Shown piece by piece: positions 12,170 to 23,329 of a stretch of 64,000 nt of DNA. The position numbers and the translations under genes are program-made. Numbering within the stretch: the stretch's first letter is position 1; every line of letters begins with the position of its first letter. The notes below the pieces were generated by a model that saw only the letters and a list, made by a program, of their open reading frames with translations, was not told the DNA's origin and searched no databases. Origin of the DNA: Laburnicola sp. R22_1 (lineage: Eukaryota > Ascomycota > Dothideomycetes > Pleosporales > Didymosphaeriaceae); contig JACONQ010000003.1 of NCBI GenBank assembly GCA_014281115.1, positions 3,038,001-3,102,000 on the forward strand, read 5' to 3'.

Positions 12170-13777
12170 TCAATTGTCAGTTGTATCTAAAAGCTCCCCC
12201 GGTTTCCGTCCATAGACAATATTGCTGTTTCGCGTTAGGGAGTCCGCAATATGGAGAAGGAGCTACAAGGATAGGACATACATATCATAATAGGCGTGAT
12301 TCTTCCGGTTCAAAAGCTCCTTGCGCATCGTCGCAATATACACCTGGATTTCCTCGTACGACCACTGCTTCTCGTTAGTCCACCGTCCCATTATAACATC
12401 TTCCCTCCAAATTTCGGACACCACATACCTTCAAAACCGTACTCAGTAAATACAAACACCAGCTCTCCAGCCCCTCAAGACAAAACAGCATATTCCACTC
12501 GCCCAACTCCTTCATCTTCGGATCGCTGGGCCATGTGCCAACAGGAACCTTGAACTTCTTCTCCACGACATCGACAAAGCCTGCCTGCGTGATCATCTCG
12601 CGATTGAAGTCGTAGATGGCGAAGGTTTTGCCGATCTGCTCGGCGGCATAAAGGAGTGTCTTAGACCATTGCGCCATAAAGTGGTCTTCCGTCACGGAGC
12701 CGTCTTCGGATTTGAACATGATTGAAATTTCGAGATGCTCGATATATCCCCCGGGCTTGGTGCATCTAGATACTTTCCTTGAGCACAGGCGTGTTATTGG
12801 GTCTTCTAAGGGCAAACTTACTTGTAGACCTCACGGTAGAGGTGTGCCCAGTCTTGAATTGCGCCAAGCATGCAGCGCACGTGGATGTAATCGAAGCTGT
12901 TTGGTCGATAAGTCCACTCAAGCTGAAGGTCGTCGAGCTCGAACTTGAGATTGGGAGGGATGAAACTGGGCTGGGTGGGGGAGATGTCTACACCGATCAC
13001 CTCTGATGACGGGAATTGGTCTGCGAAGTCACTGGTTGCTGTCAGTAGATGTTGATAGATCCGGAGGGCGGACTAGGTACATAGCCCATATTCCAGTTCC
13101 TGTTCCAACATCCAATACTTTCTAAATACCTTATTAGCTTTCGTGTCTCTATTGTCTGACAATGCAAATTTACCTGTGGATTTGGACCGATTGGTGCAAG
13201 GAAGAGCTTTCCATCCATCATGAGCGTTAACATATGATGTCTACGAGCTCATTAGCCATGTTTTCAATCCGGGGAACGGAAGGCGCATGCCCAATATCCA
13301 ACTGCTCATTCATCTTTTCATCATTGGGGCCCCTGGCAAAAGTCAGCCGCTTGTTTTCTCCATTGCAGACTTGACTCACCAGTACTTTGAGGAGCTTTCC
13401 GTGTGGAAGTTATGATACGTCCGTCCATGCAACTCACGATACTCCCAGATACTACTCGCGATCGAGGCCGTAGAGCTCGCACTGCGATCATCAACATCTT
13501 GTCCGTTCCGCAAAGGGTGTAGCCTTACTTATCTTCTCCATATGAGGAGTCTGTCTCAGTATCCTCATGCAAAGGGTCCTTGATCCCTGGTAAGCTTGAC
13601 AACTTCTGACAAAGGAATACTCACGATAGAGATGGTTCCTCCCGCTGGGATCGTCCCGGCAGTTTCGTCAGCCGCGGCTGTTATGTCTTCCACGGCAGTT
13701 TCCGGGGCAGGATTTGCGGGCGGCGTTGGGGGATTCTCTGCTGTCGGAGACGCCCCTTCTTTGATTTTGGGGCTCAT
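12170..13777 (-). pseudogene. LaeA-like SAM-dependent methyltransferase, one frameshift
   Basis: Family role: class I S-adenosylmethionine methyltransferases related to the regulator LaeA and to secondary-metabolite tailoring enzymes. My model has nine exons: 13777-13625, 13578-13529, 13481-13380, 13332-13174, 13121-13081, 13031-12822, 12765-12429, 12364-12282, 12224-12170, with introns of 46-64 bases. The Pro/Ala-rich N-terminus MSPKIKEG leads to SSTASIASSIWEYRELHGRTYH, the SAM motif VLDVGTGTGIWA (exon 5 into 6), EVIGVDISPTQPSF, NSFDYIHVRCMLG, KPGGYIEHLE, and a C-terminal HAYYDINIVYGRKPGE, the usual family order. Exon phases agree everywhere except exon 4, which is 1 or 4 bases short. Near 13231-13241, ELVDI runs into a stop and MLTLMMDGKLFLAPIGPNPQ continues in another frame. 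Without the shift the product would be about 397 residues. Either a recent pseudogene or a sequence error. Confidence 0.85.
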
Positions 13778-14658
13778 ATTTTGACCAGAAGGGTATACGA
13801 ATACCTAGCAAGTTTCAGAGTCGGTGCACCGCATTACTCCGGTGATAGTGGGGTTACATCTACCAGAACGCTAAAGACCGCGGAAGCGCGGGAAGATGCC
13901 ATGGGTGATCTTCGGTCATGGGTGATGTTCGGTTGCGCGTCTGTCCTTGGCTAACGCGCCAGGGTGGAGAAACCTGCCTTGGCGCGTTGGGCATGTACCC
14001 ATCTTTTTCTTCTCCTCCTATTTTGACATTCCTAACCTTTGAGATGTGAACGCCAAATTTCCATGGGAAATAATAAGGGATTCGGGCGATTCTACCTCTG
14101 CTTTCGGATTTTAAAAATTAGTCCTAGTCATCAAGATCATCTAGGTTGAAGAGTTCGTTGTCGCGAGCGACCTGGCGACCTGAGCGGTTCCGACTCCGGT
14201 TACCCCGCCTAGCTGCGCGACCTCGCTTGCATATACGCGACCCGACACTTGATTCCTTCCTTTTCTTCTTATCCTGACGTCTTGAGTGGTGGGCCGAGTA
14301 AGCCAGGTTTAACATGGTGGTGTGGAAGCTATGGTCGACCGAGCTTGATGGTGGGTGGCCGAGTAAGCCAGGTTTGACGTGGTGGGCTGAGCTGCATCCT
14401 CGCACAAAAAAAGGCTACGCCAAGCCATTACCCCGCTTTTTGCCACGTTCTGAGACTCAACTAACCGAAATTGGGTTAGCAAAGGTGACGCTCCGTGGTA
14501 CAAGGGTGTGTTTTATCCATGCGGTGACACTGTTCGTAGACCCCCTTTTTTTATCATATACCCACCAACCAAGACGCCTTTGCTGACCCAGTGCTGTGGA
14601 ACAGCGTCGCGCACTGGACCCCAAAGAATCAACAAATAGTATCCCGAGGTCCATCACC
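13778..14658. promoter_or_regulatory. divergent intergenic region between methyltransferase and P450
   Basis: 881 bases of balanced composition separate the two start codons, so both promoters should lie here. It holds a 17-bp tandem duplication CATGGGTGATsTTCGGT (13900-13933), an inverted pair ACGCGCCAGG/CCTTGGCGCGT near 13.95-13.99 kb, and an identical 19-bp direct repeat GGCCGAGTAAGCCAGGTTT at 14292-14310 and 14357-14375. On the minus strand a basic frame ending RDNELFNLDDLDD stops near 14.12 kb. It may be the tail of a lost gene or a transposase relic, but I do not recognise it. Confidence 0.5.
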
Positions 14659-16339
14659 ATGGTGGGGTTGGGGCTTGGACTCGAGAGGTATCCTACCTTC
14701 GAAGGTAGCGGCTCCAAGGCAGGCATCTACGCCGCAGGGCTCATCACCTCCTTCGTCGCTTACATCGTCATCTACCGCCTCTTCTTCCACCCCCTCGCTC
14801 ATATCCCAGGCCCCAAGCTCGCAGCTCTCACCTTCCTCTACCAGACTTACTACAGCTTCAAAGATGGCAGTCGCTTCTACAAGGAGGTCGGCCGCCTGCA
14901 CGAGAAATACGGTCCTATCGTGCGCATCACCCCCAACGAAGTCTCCTTGAGCGACCCCGAGAACTACGAGGCGATATACTATGTCCGGTCGAGATACACA
15001 AAGGATCCAAGATTCTACGACGCCTTCGGCATGGAATATGCCTCCTTCACCTCCTGTCCCAACGAGCTGCACCGTCTCCGTCGCGGGCCATTGAACAAAT
15101 TCTTTTCGAGGGCCGCGGTGCTGGAATTGCAGAACATTGTGCAAGAGAAGGCCGACAAGCTATGTGTTCTGATAACGAGGAATTCAAAGGCGGGGAAAAT
15201 GCTGGATATTCATCACGGATGCCGCGCTTTGTCGGTTGATGTTATCACCCAGTATATGTTCAACAAGTCCTATGATCTTCTCCATGCCCCGGATCTGGGC
15301 ACCAATTTCTTCGAGCTGGTCAGAGGCATTGGCCCAGCGCTGTGGGTTTTCCAGCAGTGGCCGGAGCTGAGCATCATGAACCGTCTTCCCCAATGGATGT
15401 TGAAAAAAATGAGCCCGCCTCTTGCGCACATCCTGGACCTGCAAGAAGTATGTCTTCCCCCCAAGTCGCACTCCTCCTGAATCTCTCCCCAGAGTTCCAT
15501 TTGCTGACGGGAATTATAGCACGCCAAACAACAAATCCTCATCGCCAAAGCCGATCTCGACGCCGGCCGAGTCAGCAAGGACACCTGCAAAACAATCTTC
15601 CACGAACTGCTGACGCCAAACCCCGAAGAAGGCTGGGTCCCACCAACTCCAGATCAGATCAAATACGAAACCTACGGCATCTTAGCAGCAGCAGCAGATA
15701 CAACGGGCAATGGGCTGACGACAGGAGTATACGAGGTGATCAAGAATCCCAACATCTACGCAAAGCTGACGGCAGAATTGGAGACTGCATTTCCAGATCC
15801 AAGCGCCAAGATGGAACTCACCGTGTTGGAACGCCTGCCATATCTGTCTGGCGTCGTAAACGAATCCCTCCGCCTCTCCTTCGGCGTCATTTCCCGCCTC
15901 CCGCGCATTGTCCCGGAAGGCGGCGCCCAGTTTGAGGGCTACACCATCCCCGCCGGCTTCACCGTCTCCATGTCCTCTTGGGTCCTGCATCGGAACGAAC
16001 ACTACTTTCCCCATGCACACGAGTTCATTCCTGAGCGATGGGCGCTGACCAGCGACAAGCAAAAGATGTGGAAGGCGTTTGTGCCGTTTGGAAAGGGGAG
16101 TAGGATGTGTGTTGGGATGCCGTAAGTTCGCTGCACCGATCCCTTGGGAGTGAAGCTGATTGCATAGGCTTGCTCTTTGTGAGATGTACGTGACCTTAGC
16201 GTCGATTTTCCGAAGATTCAAGCACTTAAAAGGGAATGAATTAAGTGAGTACGATCTGTTATATGATGATTTCTTTGCTAGTCATCGGCCGATGGATGCT
16301 GTCAAGTTTCATGTTATTGAGCAGGATTTGAAGGAATAA
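14659..16339 (+). CDS. cytochrome P450 monooxygenase
   Basis: Family role: haem-thiolate monooxygenase, probably anchored in the endoplasmic reticulum; many fungal members act in secondary metabolism. Three exons: 14659-15447, 15520-16121, 16168-16339. The introns (72 and 46 bases) have GTATGT/TAG and GTAAGT/TAG sites with CTGAC- and CTGAT-like branch sites. The product is 520 residues, normal for the family. Start at 14659 because of the CACCATGG context; an in-frame ATG at 14596 would add 21 residues. Residues about 20-45 form a membrane anchor followed by HPLAHIPGPKLAA. The I-helix has AAAADTT (about 319-325), the K-helix ESLR (about 378-381), then PERW, and the haem loop FGKGSRMCVG has Cys about 460 as iron ligand, split from the last exon. 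Looks intact. Divergent to the methyltransferase gene. Substrate unknown; general resemblance is to trichodiene-oxygenase-like fungal P450s. Confidence 0.95.
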
Positions 16340-16514
16340 AGACGCGGGGACAAGAGTGGCAGAATGAATATGATTTGATGCCTGCCAGTTGGCGTGCGGG
16401 CTATGAAAGCTATCAAAGCGAGGCGTGGTTCTGTGATATCTTAATACACGCGGTAATGACGGGTTCTACTACTAGGAAACGATCTTTGTATTTATACACT
16501 TGGGACAACAATTT
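16340..16514 (+). other. P450 3' flank
   Basis: Low-copy DNA downstream of the stop codon, presumably the 3' untranslated region. AT-rich repeat begins at about 16.5 kb. Confidence 0.4.
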
Positions 16515-16655
16515 GCATATATAGGTTAAAAAATAAATGTCTATAATAGCATACGTCCTATATAGCTATTAATAGTGAAACTTAATCTAGATTATACTAT
16601 AAATATATTTATTTTTTAAAAGACTCTATTATAAGTATAAATTTATACTTATATA
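16515..16655 (-). repeat. right member of an inverted repeat pair flanking the gene island
   Basis: Reverse complement of 11815-11955 over about 130 bases, so the methyltransferase/P450 island lies between two inverted copies. Confidence 0.65.
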
Positions 16656-16889
16656 GTATAGGTTTATAGTAATACTAAGACTAATAGCTAAGTATTAGAA
16701 TAAACTACTATTAAGTAGTCTATACTACTAAGTAGTCTAAAATCTTTTAGTATACCTAACTTTTTTAATTACTAAGTAGGGGCTTTGCTTTTTTTATAAT
16801 ATTATTTAAGATTATTAGAAAAAGAATTATATAAGTATATGTACTTATAGTATCTATATAGCTTTATTTATAGCTATATATACTAGTAA
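16656..16889. repeat. fragment of the family A first module, inverted
   Basis: Around 16.77-16.80 kb the ACTAAGTAGGGGCTTTGCTT string is the reversed start of family A. The rest is AT-rich and unassigned. Confidence 0.5.
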
Positions 16890-18577
16890 TAATGCTTTTT
16901 TCTTTATTAGAAAGAGAAATATTATAGACTGTTTAGTATATAGTATAACACTATAAGAAAAAGCTATAGGTGTACTAAAAATATATTAAAATAATAAAAT
17001 AGTAAAATAGGTTAGGCTAGAAACTATTTGTTAGCACGTATAAATTAGCCCCTTATACTAAAGGTAGTTAATAATATAATACACAGTTACCTACGCATAC
17101 ATAATATAAAATTTATAACTAGAAATTAAGTATTTATCTATCTACTATATAATATATTTAATTATTACGTAAGACCTTAAGGTTGCTATATCTATTTCTT
17201 GCCCTAAAGACGCTATTGCCACTAGATATATAGTGTTACACTCCTATCTAGAAGATATAAATAATAACGCGGCTAGATATAATATAGCTAGATATAATAG
17301 CTTAATACAATTTAATATTAAAAACTATATAGGTGTCTATACTAAGAATCTATACAGCGAGTAAATAGCTACTATAAAATTAAATTGCTATATTAAAGAG
17401 AGTATAGATTTTAGTAAGTAGAAGCCTAGAATTAGGCTAGTAAATGGGTTCGAGGTACCCAGGTTAGGTATAGAGTTAGGTTAGAGTCGCATAGACTATA
17501 AGTATAGGTTAGGTTAGGTTATATAGACCTTAGGTTAGGTTAGATTAATTACGTAAGACTCTAAATCTAACCTAACCTATATCTAATCTAATTATGTAAG
17601 ACCCAACCTAATTCTATAAGACTCTAGCTTAATTTAACTTAGTTTAATATTATTTAAAATATATTTTTAATTAATTATAATAGCTATTTATTATAGACTA
17701 AATAGATACTCTAGGATTAGGTTAGAGTTAGAGTCTTATATAAGTAGGGTTAGGTTAGAGTTAGGGTCTTATATAAGTAGGGTTAGGTTAGAGTTAGGGT
17801 CTTACATAATCTAACCTAACCCTAACCTAATTCTACTTATATAAGACTCTAACTCCAATTTAATCTATACCTATTTGCTAGCCTATCTAGAATTAAAAGT
17901 AGAATAAGCCTTATAATATAGATTTCCCTATGCTAGTTTAAGTATAAGATGCTTATAATTATTAAGAATAAGAACTAGAAGAATATAAATATTTTTATAT
18001 AGTAAGAGTCTAGGTTAGTAGCTATATACTACTATATAGCTTATAGCAATTACTACCTAATATTAAATCTTTAATTAATAGCTGCTTACTTTAAAGATAG
18101 TAGTTATACTAAGTAGGTACTAGAAGTATAGTAAATATATAAATATACGCTTATACTATAGGACTTTTATAGGTAATAGGTAGAGTAAGGCTAGTAAAGT
18201 ATTAGAGTATTATTTAGTGTTAGGAGTAGAAAGTGTACGCGCAATTTATTATATATTATAGTAGTAAAGTAGAGTAGGGGTTCTAAGTAGTTAATTATCT
18301 AGTAATGCGGCAAAAGGTTAAAAGGTAGATATTAATTATTTAGTAACGTAGTGGTGGGCAAGCAAGTTAGGGTGTTATTATTATAGAGTTAGTTGTCTTA
18401 GAAGCTAGGAGAGACGTTAGAAAAGCTTTAACGCACTCTAGGCTTAGCGCCACATAATATTATATAATATTACGTAGGCGCTAGTAATATAATAAAAAAA
18501 CGCAGTAATTTAATGCAGTGGGACTATTTAAAAACTAATAAGTGAAGGCAGTTTATACTTCTGCCTAGGAGGGATAG
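16890..18577 (+). repeat. left inverted arm
   Basis: Outer part 16890-17420 and inner part 17885-18577 match the right arm in reverse. Fragments of the same arm occur at 640-1060 and 1395-1745. Confidence 0.7.
17440..17880. repeat. minisatellite of TTAGGT/TAGGGTT-rich units
   Basis: Around 17.46-17.56 kb, units of about 31-32 bases contain TATAGGTTAGGTTAGG and TATAGACC. At 17.70-17.85 kb three units contain GAGTTAGGGTCTTATATAAG, followed by the reverse complement. The tract is present only in the left arm. Related units recur at 33.1 kb. Confidence 0.65.
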
Positions 18578-21505
18578 TTTTACTTATTAAGTAGACTATC
18601 TTATTAGATAGCGTTGTTCTAATAGAAAGGGTTAGGTAGGAAAGAAGTCTATAGTAGGACAAGATTGCTAGTAAAGGTTAGATTCTTATTATCTTTCTAA
18701 TAAAGGCGGCGATTCTAAGCATTAACTAGGCAGTTAGCTTACTTAAAAAACTTCCTATTAATAATAAGGTTATAGTCCCCTATTATATAGAAAATAAACT
18801 ATATAGTAATATTATACCTATTAATACTAAGCTAAGCTATAAAATAAGTGTCTCCTTTTGCGCTTCTCTTTCTTATAAAGTTTTTAAGGAAAATTAGTAT
18901 CTTTAAGTAAAGAAGTTTAGCTTTAAGCTATTTTTATACTATCTTTATATACCTTAAAGTAATAAGGTTATAAGCGCTAGTACTAGTGTCTATTAAGGCT
19001 TGTAATTTAAGAGCTAATCTTTAGAATATAATTTGCGCTAGTATAACTAACTAGGGGCTTTTAAATAGTTTAGGAATCCTTTTTATTTTGCTACTTATAG
19101 GCAGTAATTTTAGTGTAGCATCTATATTTTATAGTTATAATTATAGTTTATCTAGATTAATTAGTTTAGTAGCTTTTATATAAGCTACTAGATTAGAGTA
19201 GTCTAGTAGTGTATATTTAAAGTCTTATTATTTAACAAATTACCCGCCTCTAAATTAGACTAGTAGACACTACTAAGTTTATTTAAATTAAAATTATTCT
19301 CTACTTCTATATTTACTTATATAGCTGCCTTAAGATAGTAGCACATGTATCTGCCTTTTAGCATTTTACTATAGCTAAAGCAGGCGTTATTCTTTTTATA
19401 CTATTCTTTAGTCTAATTATAAAGAGTTAAAAAGAGAGGAGTAGGTCTGAAATAAAGTATTTATTATATTATTATCTTAGAAAGTGCGGCTAGCTATAGT
19501 TATTTAGCACTTAATTACTAGGTAGTTAATATTAGAATTTTCTATCTCTCTCTAAAATATTAACTTAAAACTCCTAATTAACTTAAGTTATAATTTATCC
19601 TTTTAGATCTTTGCGTCTAGTCTACCTTTTCTAGCTAGACTCTTTAAAGCCTATAGGAATATCTAGGCGTTTATTCTATTAAAGAGGAAGAGTTTATAAA
19701 AATTTTATATGCTTATTAGAAAGTAAAAGAATTATAGTAAGTCTTTTTAAAAATTTAAAAAATAATTTAGGTCTGTAATCTTTATTAAGAGCTTAATTTA
19801 TTTTAATGCTAATTTTACGTAGCCTTTTAAAATACGCCTATAAGATAGCTAAGTATAGCTTCTATAAGGTTGCCTTAATTTTTTATATAGTTATTGCCTT
19901 AGTAATTGTTTATATTTACCTAGAGCTTATTATATATATTCTTTAGCTAATTCTTAATACTAGAGCTAAATTAATCTTTTCTATAGTACTTATTAATATT
20001 AGGTAGCTTTATAGAGCGTTCTAGCTTAGATACACTAAGAGTAGTAGAAGTATATCTACTCTAGGACACATCTATCTAGTTACTATTAGCGAGCTTAGTT
20101 TATATATATCTAAGTACTAAAAAGTAGTAAAGAGTTTTATTTAAATATAGAGTAGGTACTATAAGTTAGAGTAGATATTAGGACAGATATTAGGGCGTAC
20201 GCTAGGGCGCACGTTAGGGCGTAATTAGGTAAAATAAACTCTACATAGTTGTATAAAAGCAGCGCAAACTATATAGTAGATTACGTATTTCTAAGCTAGG
20301 GTTTTTTAAGAGAATATAAGTGTGGTGCTATAGATTATAAGTATTTTTAATAAAAGAGAAAGCTTTATTAGGGGTAAATAAGTCTACTCTAATAGCAGCG
20401 TTATTAATACTATTAGACTAGAATTAGGATCCTTTCTCTATTCTATATATTATAGTATAAGGTGTCTATACCTTAAGTATAGTAAAAGCTTATTTAAATA
20501 TATTAGCACACTTGCATAAAGCCTAAATAATATTTTCTTATTTAGGATTACGCTTAGACTTTATAATAGCCCTAGCTACTAAATCTAGTACTATTTCTAA
20601 AAGTAGGCGTTAAAAAAAGTAATATTAAGCCTAAAGCTAATAGGTAGTAAGTAATTGTTTTATTTCTAGGCTGTGCTAAAGTAATAAGTCTAGTTTAAAT
20701 TATGCTAAAAATACGCTAAACTTTCTAGTAGCTTTAAGTTTAGCTTTGCCTTAGTGCATAAGCTACTTAAAGTCTACTAGCAAAAATTTATTACTTAGCT
20801 AATCTACTGTAAGTGCAGTAATATTTTAATTATACTTAGAAGCCTTATAAAAAAATTCTATTAAGGTAGACCTTTTTTAGTAGCTTAATAATACTTTTCT
20901 TTTTTATATGGCTAGGGGTAGAGCAACTAGTTATTTTAGAAGCAGCTATTAACTACTTTCTATACTTAATAGATAATAGATTACTAGTAGAGTTAAGTAG
21001 GAAAATTCTATAATAAATATTGTATAAACTATTATTAGCAAGGTGTGTGCAAAAATTTTCTACTATATTATCTATTATAGAGTTATATTAAAAGAACTTA
21101 GAAAACGCTCTAGGGACTAAAGAGATTTTCTAGATAAAAGAGTAGTAGCTTACTATAGTATAGGTAGTAGTAAAATTAAGTAAAGTAGAACTATAAAAAG
21201 AATATAGTAAATAAACTTAGAGTAGTAGGTCTTATATAGCGTGCGAGCTAGCGTATAGTTTAAGCTAAAAAAAATTAGATAAAAAATAAAGTGTAAAATA
21301 AAATATATAAAACTTTAACCTCTATATTACTACTATAGCCTAACTCTAATTCCCCTAGCTTTGTGTCTTATACCCTTACTATAATAGCGCTAGAAGGTAG
21401 TTATTAGACATGTTAACTCTACTAGGTATAGCGCAGCAGTTGCTATTTATTAATTATTAATTATTATTTATTTTTAAAGTATTAGGACTTTTAGGGCAGT
21501 CTTTA
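18578..21505. other. interior of the large unit, no readable gene
   Basis: Strongly AT-biased. No open frame of useful length on either strand and no recognised motif. A more GC-rich patch at 19.3-19.4 kb (minus) is the best place to search for a decayed protein. Confidence 0.4.
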
Positions 21506-21507
21506 TA

Positions 21508-22005
21508 AATAGACCTTAGCGTAGTATAGCAACTATCTAGTATAACTAGTACCTAATAAACTAATATACCCTTACTAACTTGTAGTAAATAAAAGAGTAT
21601 AAAAGTAGTCTCTTTTAATAGATCTTAGCGTAATATAATAACTACCTAGTATAACTAGTAACTAATAAACTAATACACTCTTACTAACTTAGAGTAGGCA
21701 CAAAAGTATAGAAGTAGTCTTTTTAATAGGCCTTAATATAGTGTAATAACTATCTAGCATAACTAGTAGCTAATAAACTAATATATCTTTACTAACTTAT
21801 AGTAGAGAGAGAAGTATAAAAGTACTCTTTTTTAATAGACCTTAGTATAGTATAATAACTACCTAGTATAACTAGTAACTAATAAACTAATACACCCTTA
21901 CCTACTTATAGTAGGTAGAAAAGTTATAATAGTAGCTTTATAGATCTTAGTATAGTATAATAACTACTTAGTATAACTAGTAACTAATAAAGTACAACTT
22001 CTACT
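21508..22005 (+). repeat. 109-bp tandem array, about 4.6 copies
   Basis: Units beginning AATAGAyCTTAG start at 21508, 21617, 21725, 21834 and about 21939. Each contains a strongly conserved block TAGTATAACTAGTAaCTAATAAACTAATA. Spacing is 105-109 bases and units differ mostly by transitions. Confidence 0.85.
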
Positions 22006-22455
22006 AATTTAACTATCTATAGGTAGTGTCTTAAGAGAGAAGTAAATATTATATTACTATCTATAGCTAAATAAAAAGATTAATCTTAGAATAATATAAG
22101 GGTAGTACATAGCCTTATAGGGCTAATCTATTAAGAATAGCTAAAATAATTAAAAGATCTAGTTAAATTAATACTGCTCTAAGATAGTGAATAAAAAAAG
22201 ATATAGGAGGCTATTTCTTATATAGAGAATAGTATAGGGCATAGGCCTACACTAGCTATACGCTAACACTAACTAGAAATAGCGTCTTTAGGAAGGTAAA
22301 AGGCGTAAATAAGGGAAAATAGAGTATAAAAAAGGTAATAGGGTGTGCTTAGTAGGAAGGCTAGCACACAACTATTATATTTACCTTTTACTTTTTTTTA
22401 ATTTTATTATAAATAAAAAGTAATTATATTTACTAGACTAAGTAAGAGAGTTTTC
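22006..22455. other. AT-rich stretch, nothing recognised
   Basis: Lies between the 109-bp array and the inverted family A copy. No frame is supported. Confidence 0.35.
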
Positions 22456-23325
22456 TTTTTTATTATATTATTTAACATAAAAGCCTTTATTATTATACTT
22501 CTAGGTAGTTAATTAATAATATATAGATTTTTACTAGGGTAGATATTTAATCTTATAGTTCTTTAGAAACTAAATAAGCTACTAACCTAACTAGTATACT
22601 AAAACTACCTAATAAATAGTTAAGTATACTTATTTTTAATACTAAATAAGTATTTAGTAAGTAGAATAAAACTTTAGTATATGCTTTTTAGTAGTAGTAA
22701 GTATTTTAGCTTTAAGAATAATATTAATATCTAGATAGATAGTATTATAGTAAGGTATAAAAATAGAAATAGTAATAAAAATTTATTAAGAATAATAATA
22801 ATATGTGGCGTTAAACTAACTACCTAGGAGTAGCACGATAAAGGCTTTTATCTTAAATAACATAACAAAAAAAGCAGAGCCCCCTGCTTAGTAATTAAAA
22901 AGAGCGTGAAAAAGGTAATGATAAAAAAAAGCGCGTTCGAACTACTAAGCGAGCTTGGCGGTCTTGGCGCGAGGCTGCTCCCACAAGTAAAATCTTCACA
23001 AAGAGGCCACTTAGAACTTTGGAAGAATATAATAATATAGTAATTGAATAATAGTATATTTAGTATATATTATTCTTATACTATTTATAATAGATAGTAT
23101 ATACTTAATAATATATTAACTTATATTATTTATAATAATTAGAATAGTAAAGAATAATATTAAATAACTATAGTATGGCTATACTAAAGCCTTTTATTTC
23201 TTTTTTAAAGTTTTAACTATAGTCTTTTTATAAAAGCTATATATACTCAAACTACTAAGCTTACTTAGTAGTTTAAATATACTTTTTTATAATTTACTTT
23301 TTTATATTCTTTTTTTTTCTTCTAG
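22456..23325 (-). repeat. repeat family A, inverted copy with an inserted module
   Basis: 22560-22800 and 23030-23325 align in reverse with the middle and start of family A, ending in reversed TAAGCTTACTTAGTAGTT near 23.26 kb. The copy is interrupted at 22804-23028 by the first module of family A in plus orientation. Confidence 0.65.
22804..23028 (+). mobile_element. solo 225-bp family A module, little RIP
   Basis: Starts TGTGGCGTTAAACTAAC and ends CTTTGGAAGA. It is far richer in C, G, CA and TG than the surrounding A copy (for example TTGGCGCGAGGCTGCTCCC). A 10-base direct repeat ATAATAATAT lies on both sides (22795-22804 and 23029-23038), although in simple sequence. It behaves like a young short insertion. 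Confidence 0.65.
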
Positions 23326-23329
23326 GCAG

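Noticed and set aside
13579..13624. A 19-base alternative first intron in the methyltransferase gene
   Set aside because: Too short to splice; a 46-base intron ending ATCAAG keeps the same frame.
14629..15144. 171-codon minus-strand open frame over P450 exon 1
   Set aside because: Shadow of the P450 coding strand; the plus strand carries all P450 motifs.
15342..15935. 197-codon plus-strand open frame across the first P450 intron
   Set aside because: Different frame from the P450, Arg/Ser/Pro-rich and without motifs; the spliced P450 explains the region.
17440..17880. TTAGGT/TAGGGTT-rich tract as an interstitial telomere
   Set aside because: The period is about 31-32 bases, not a run of TTAGGG, so it is a minisatellite.
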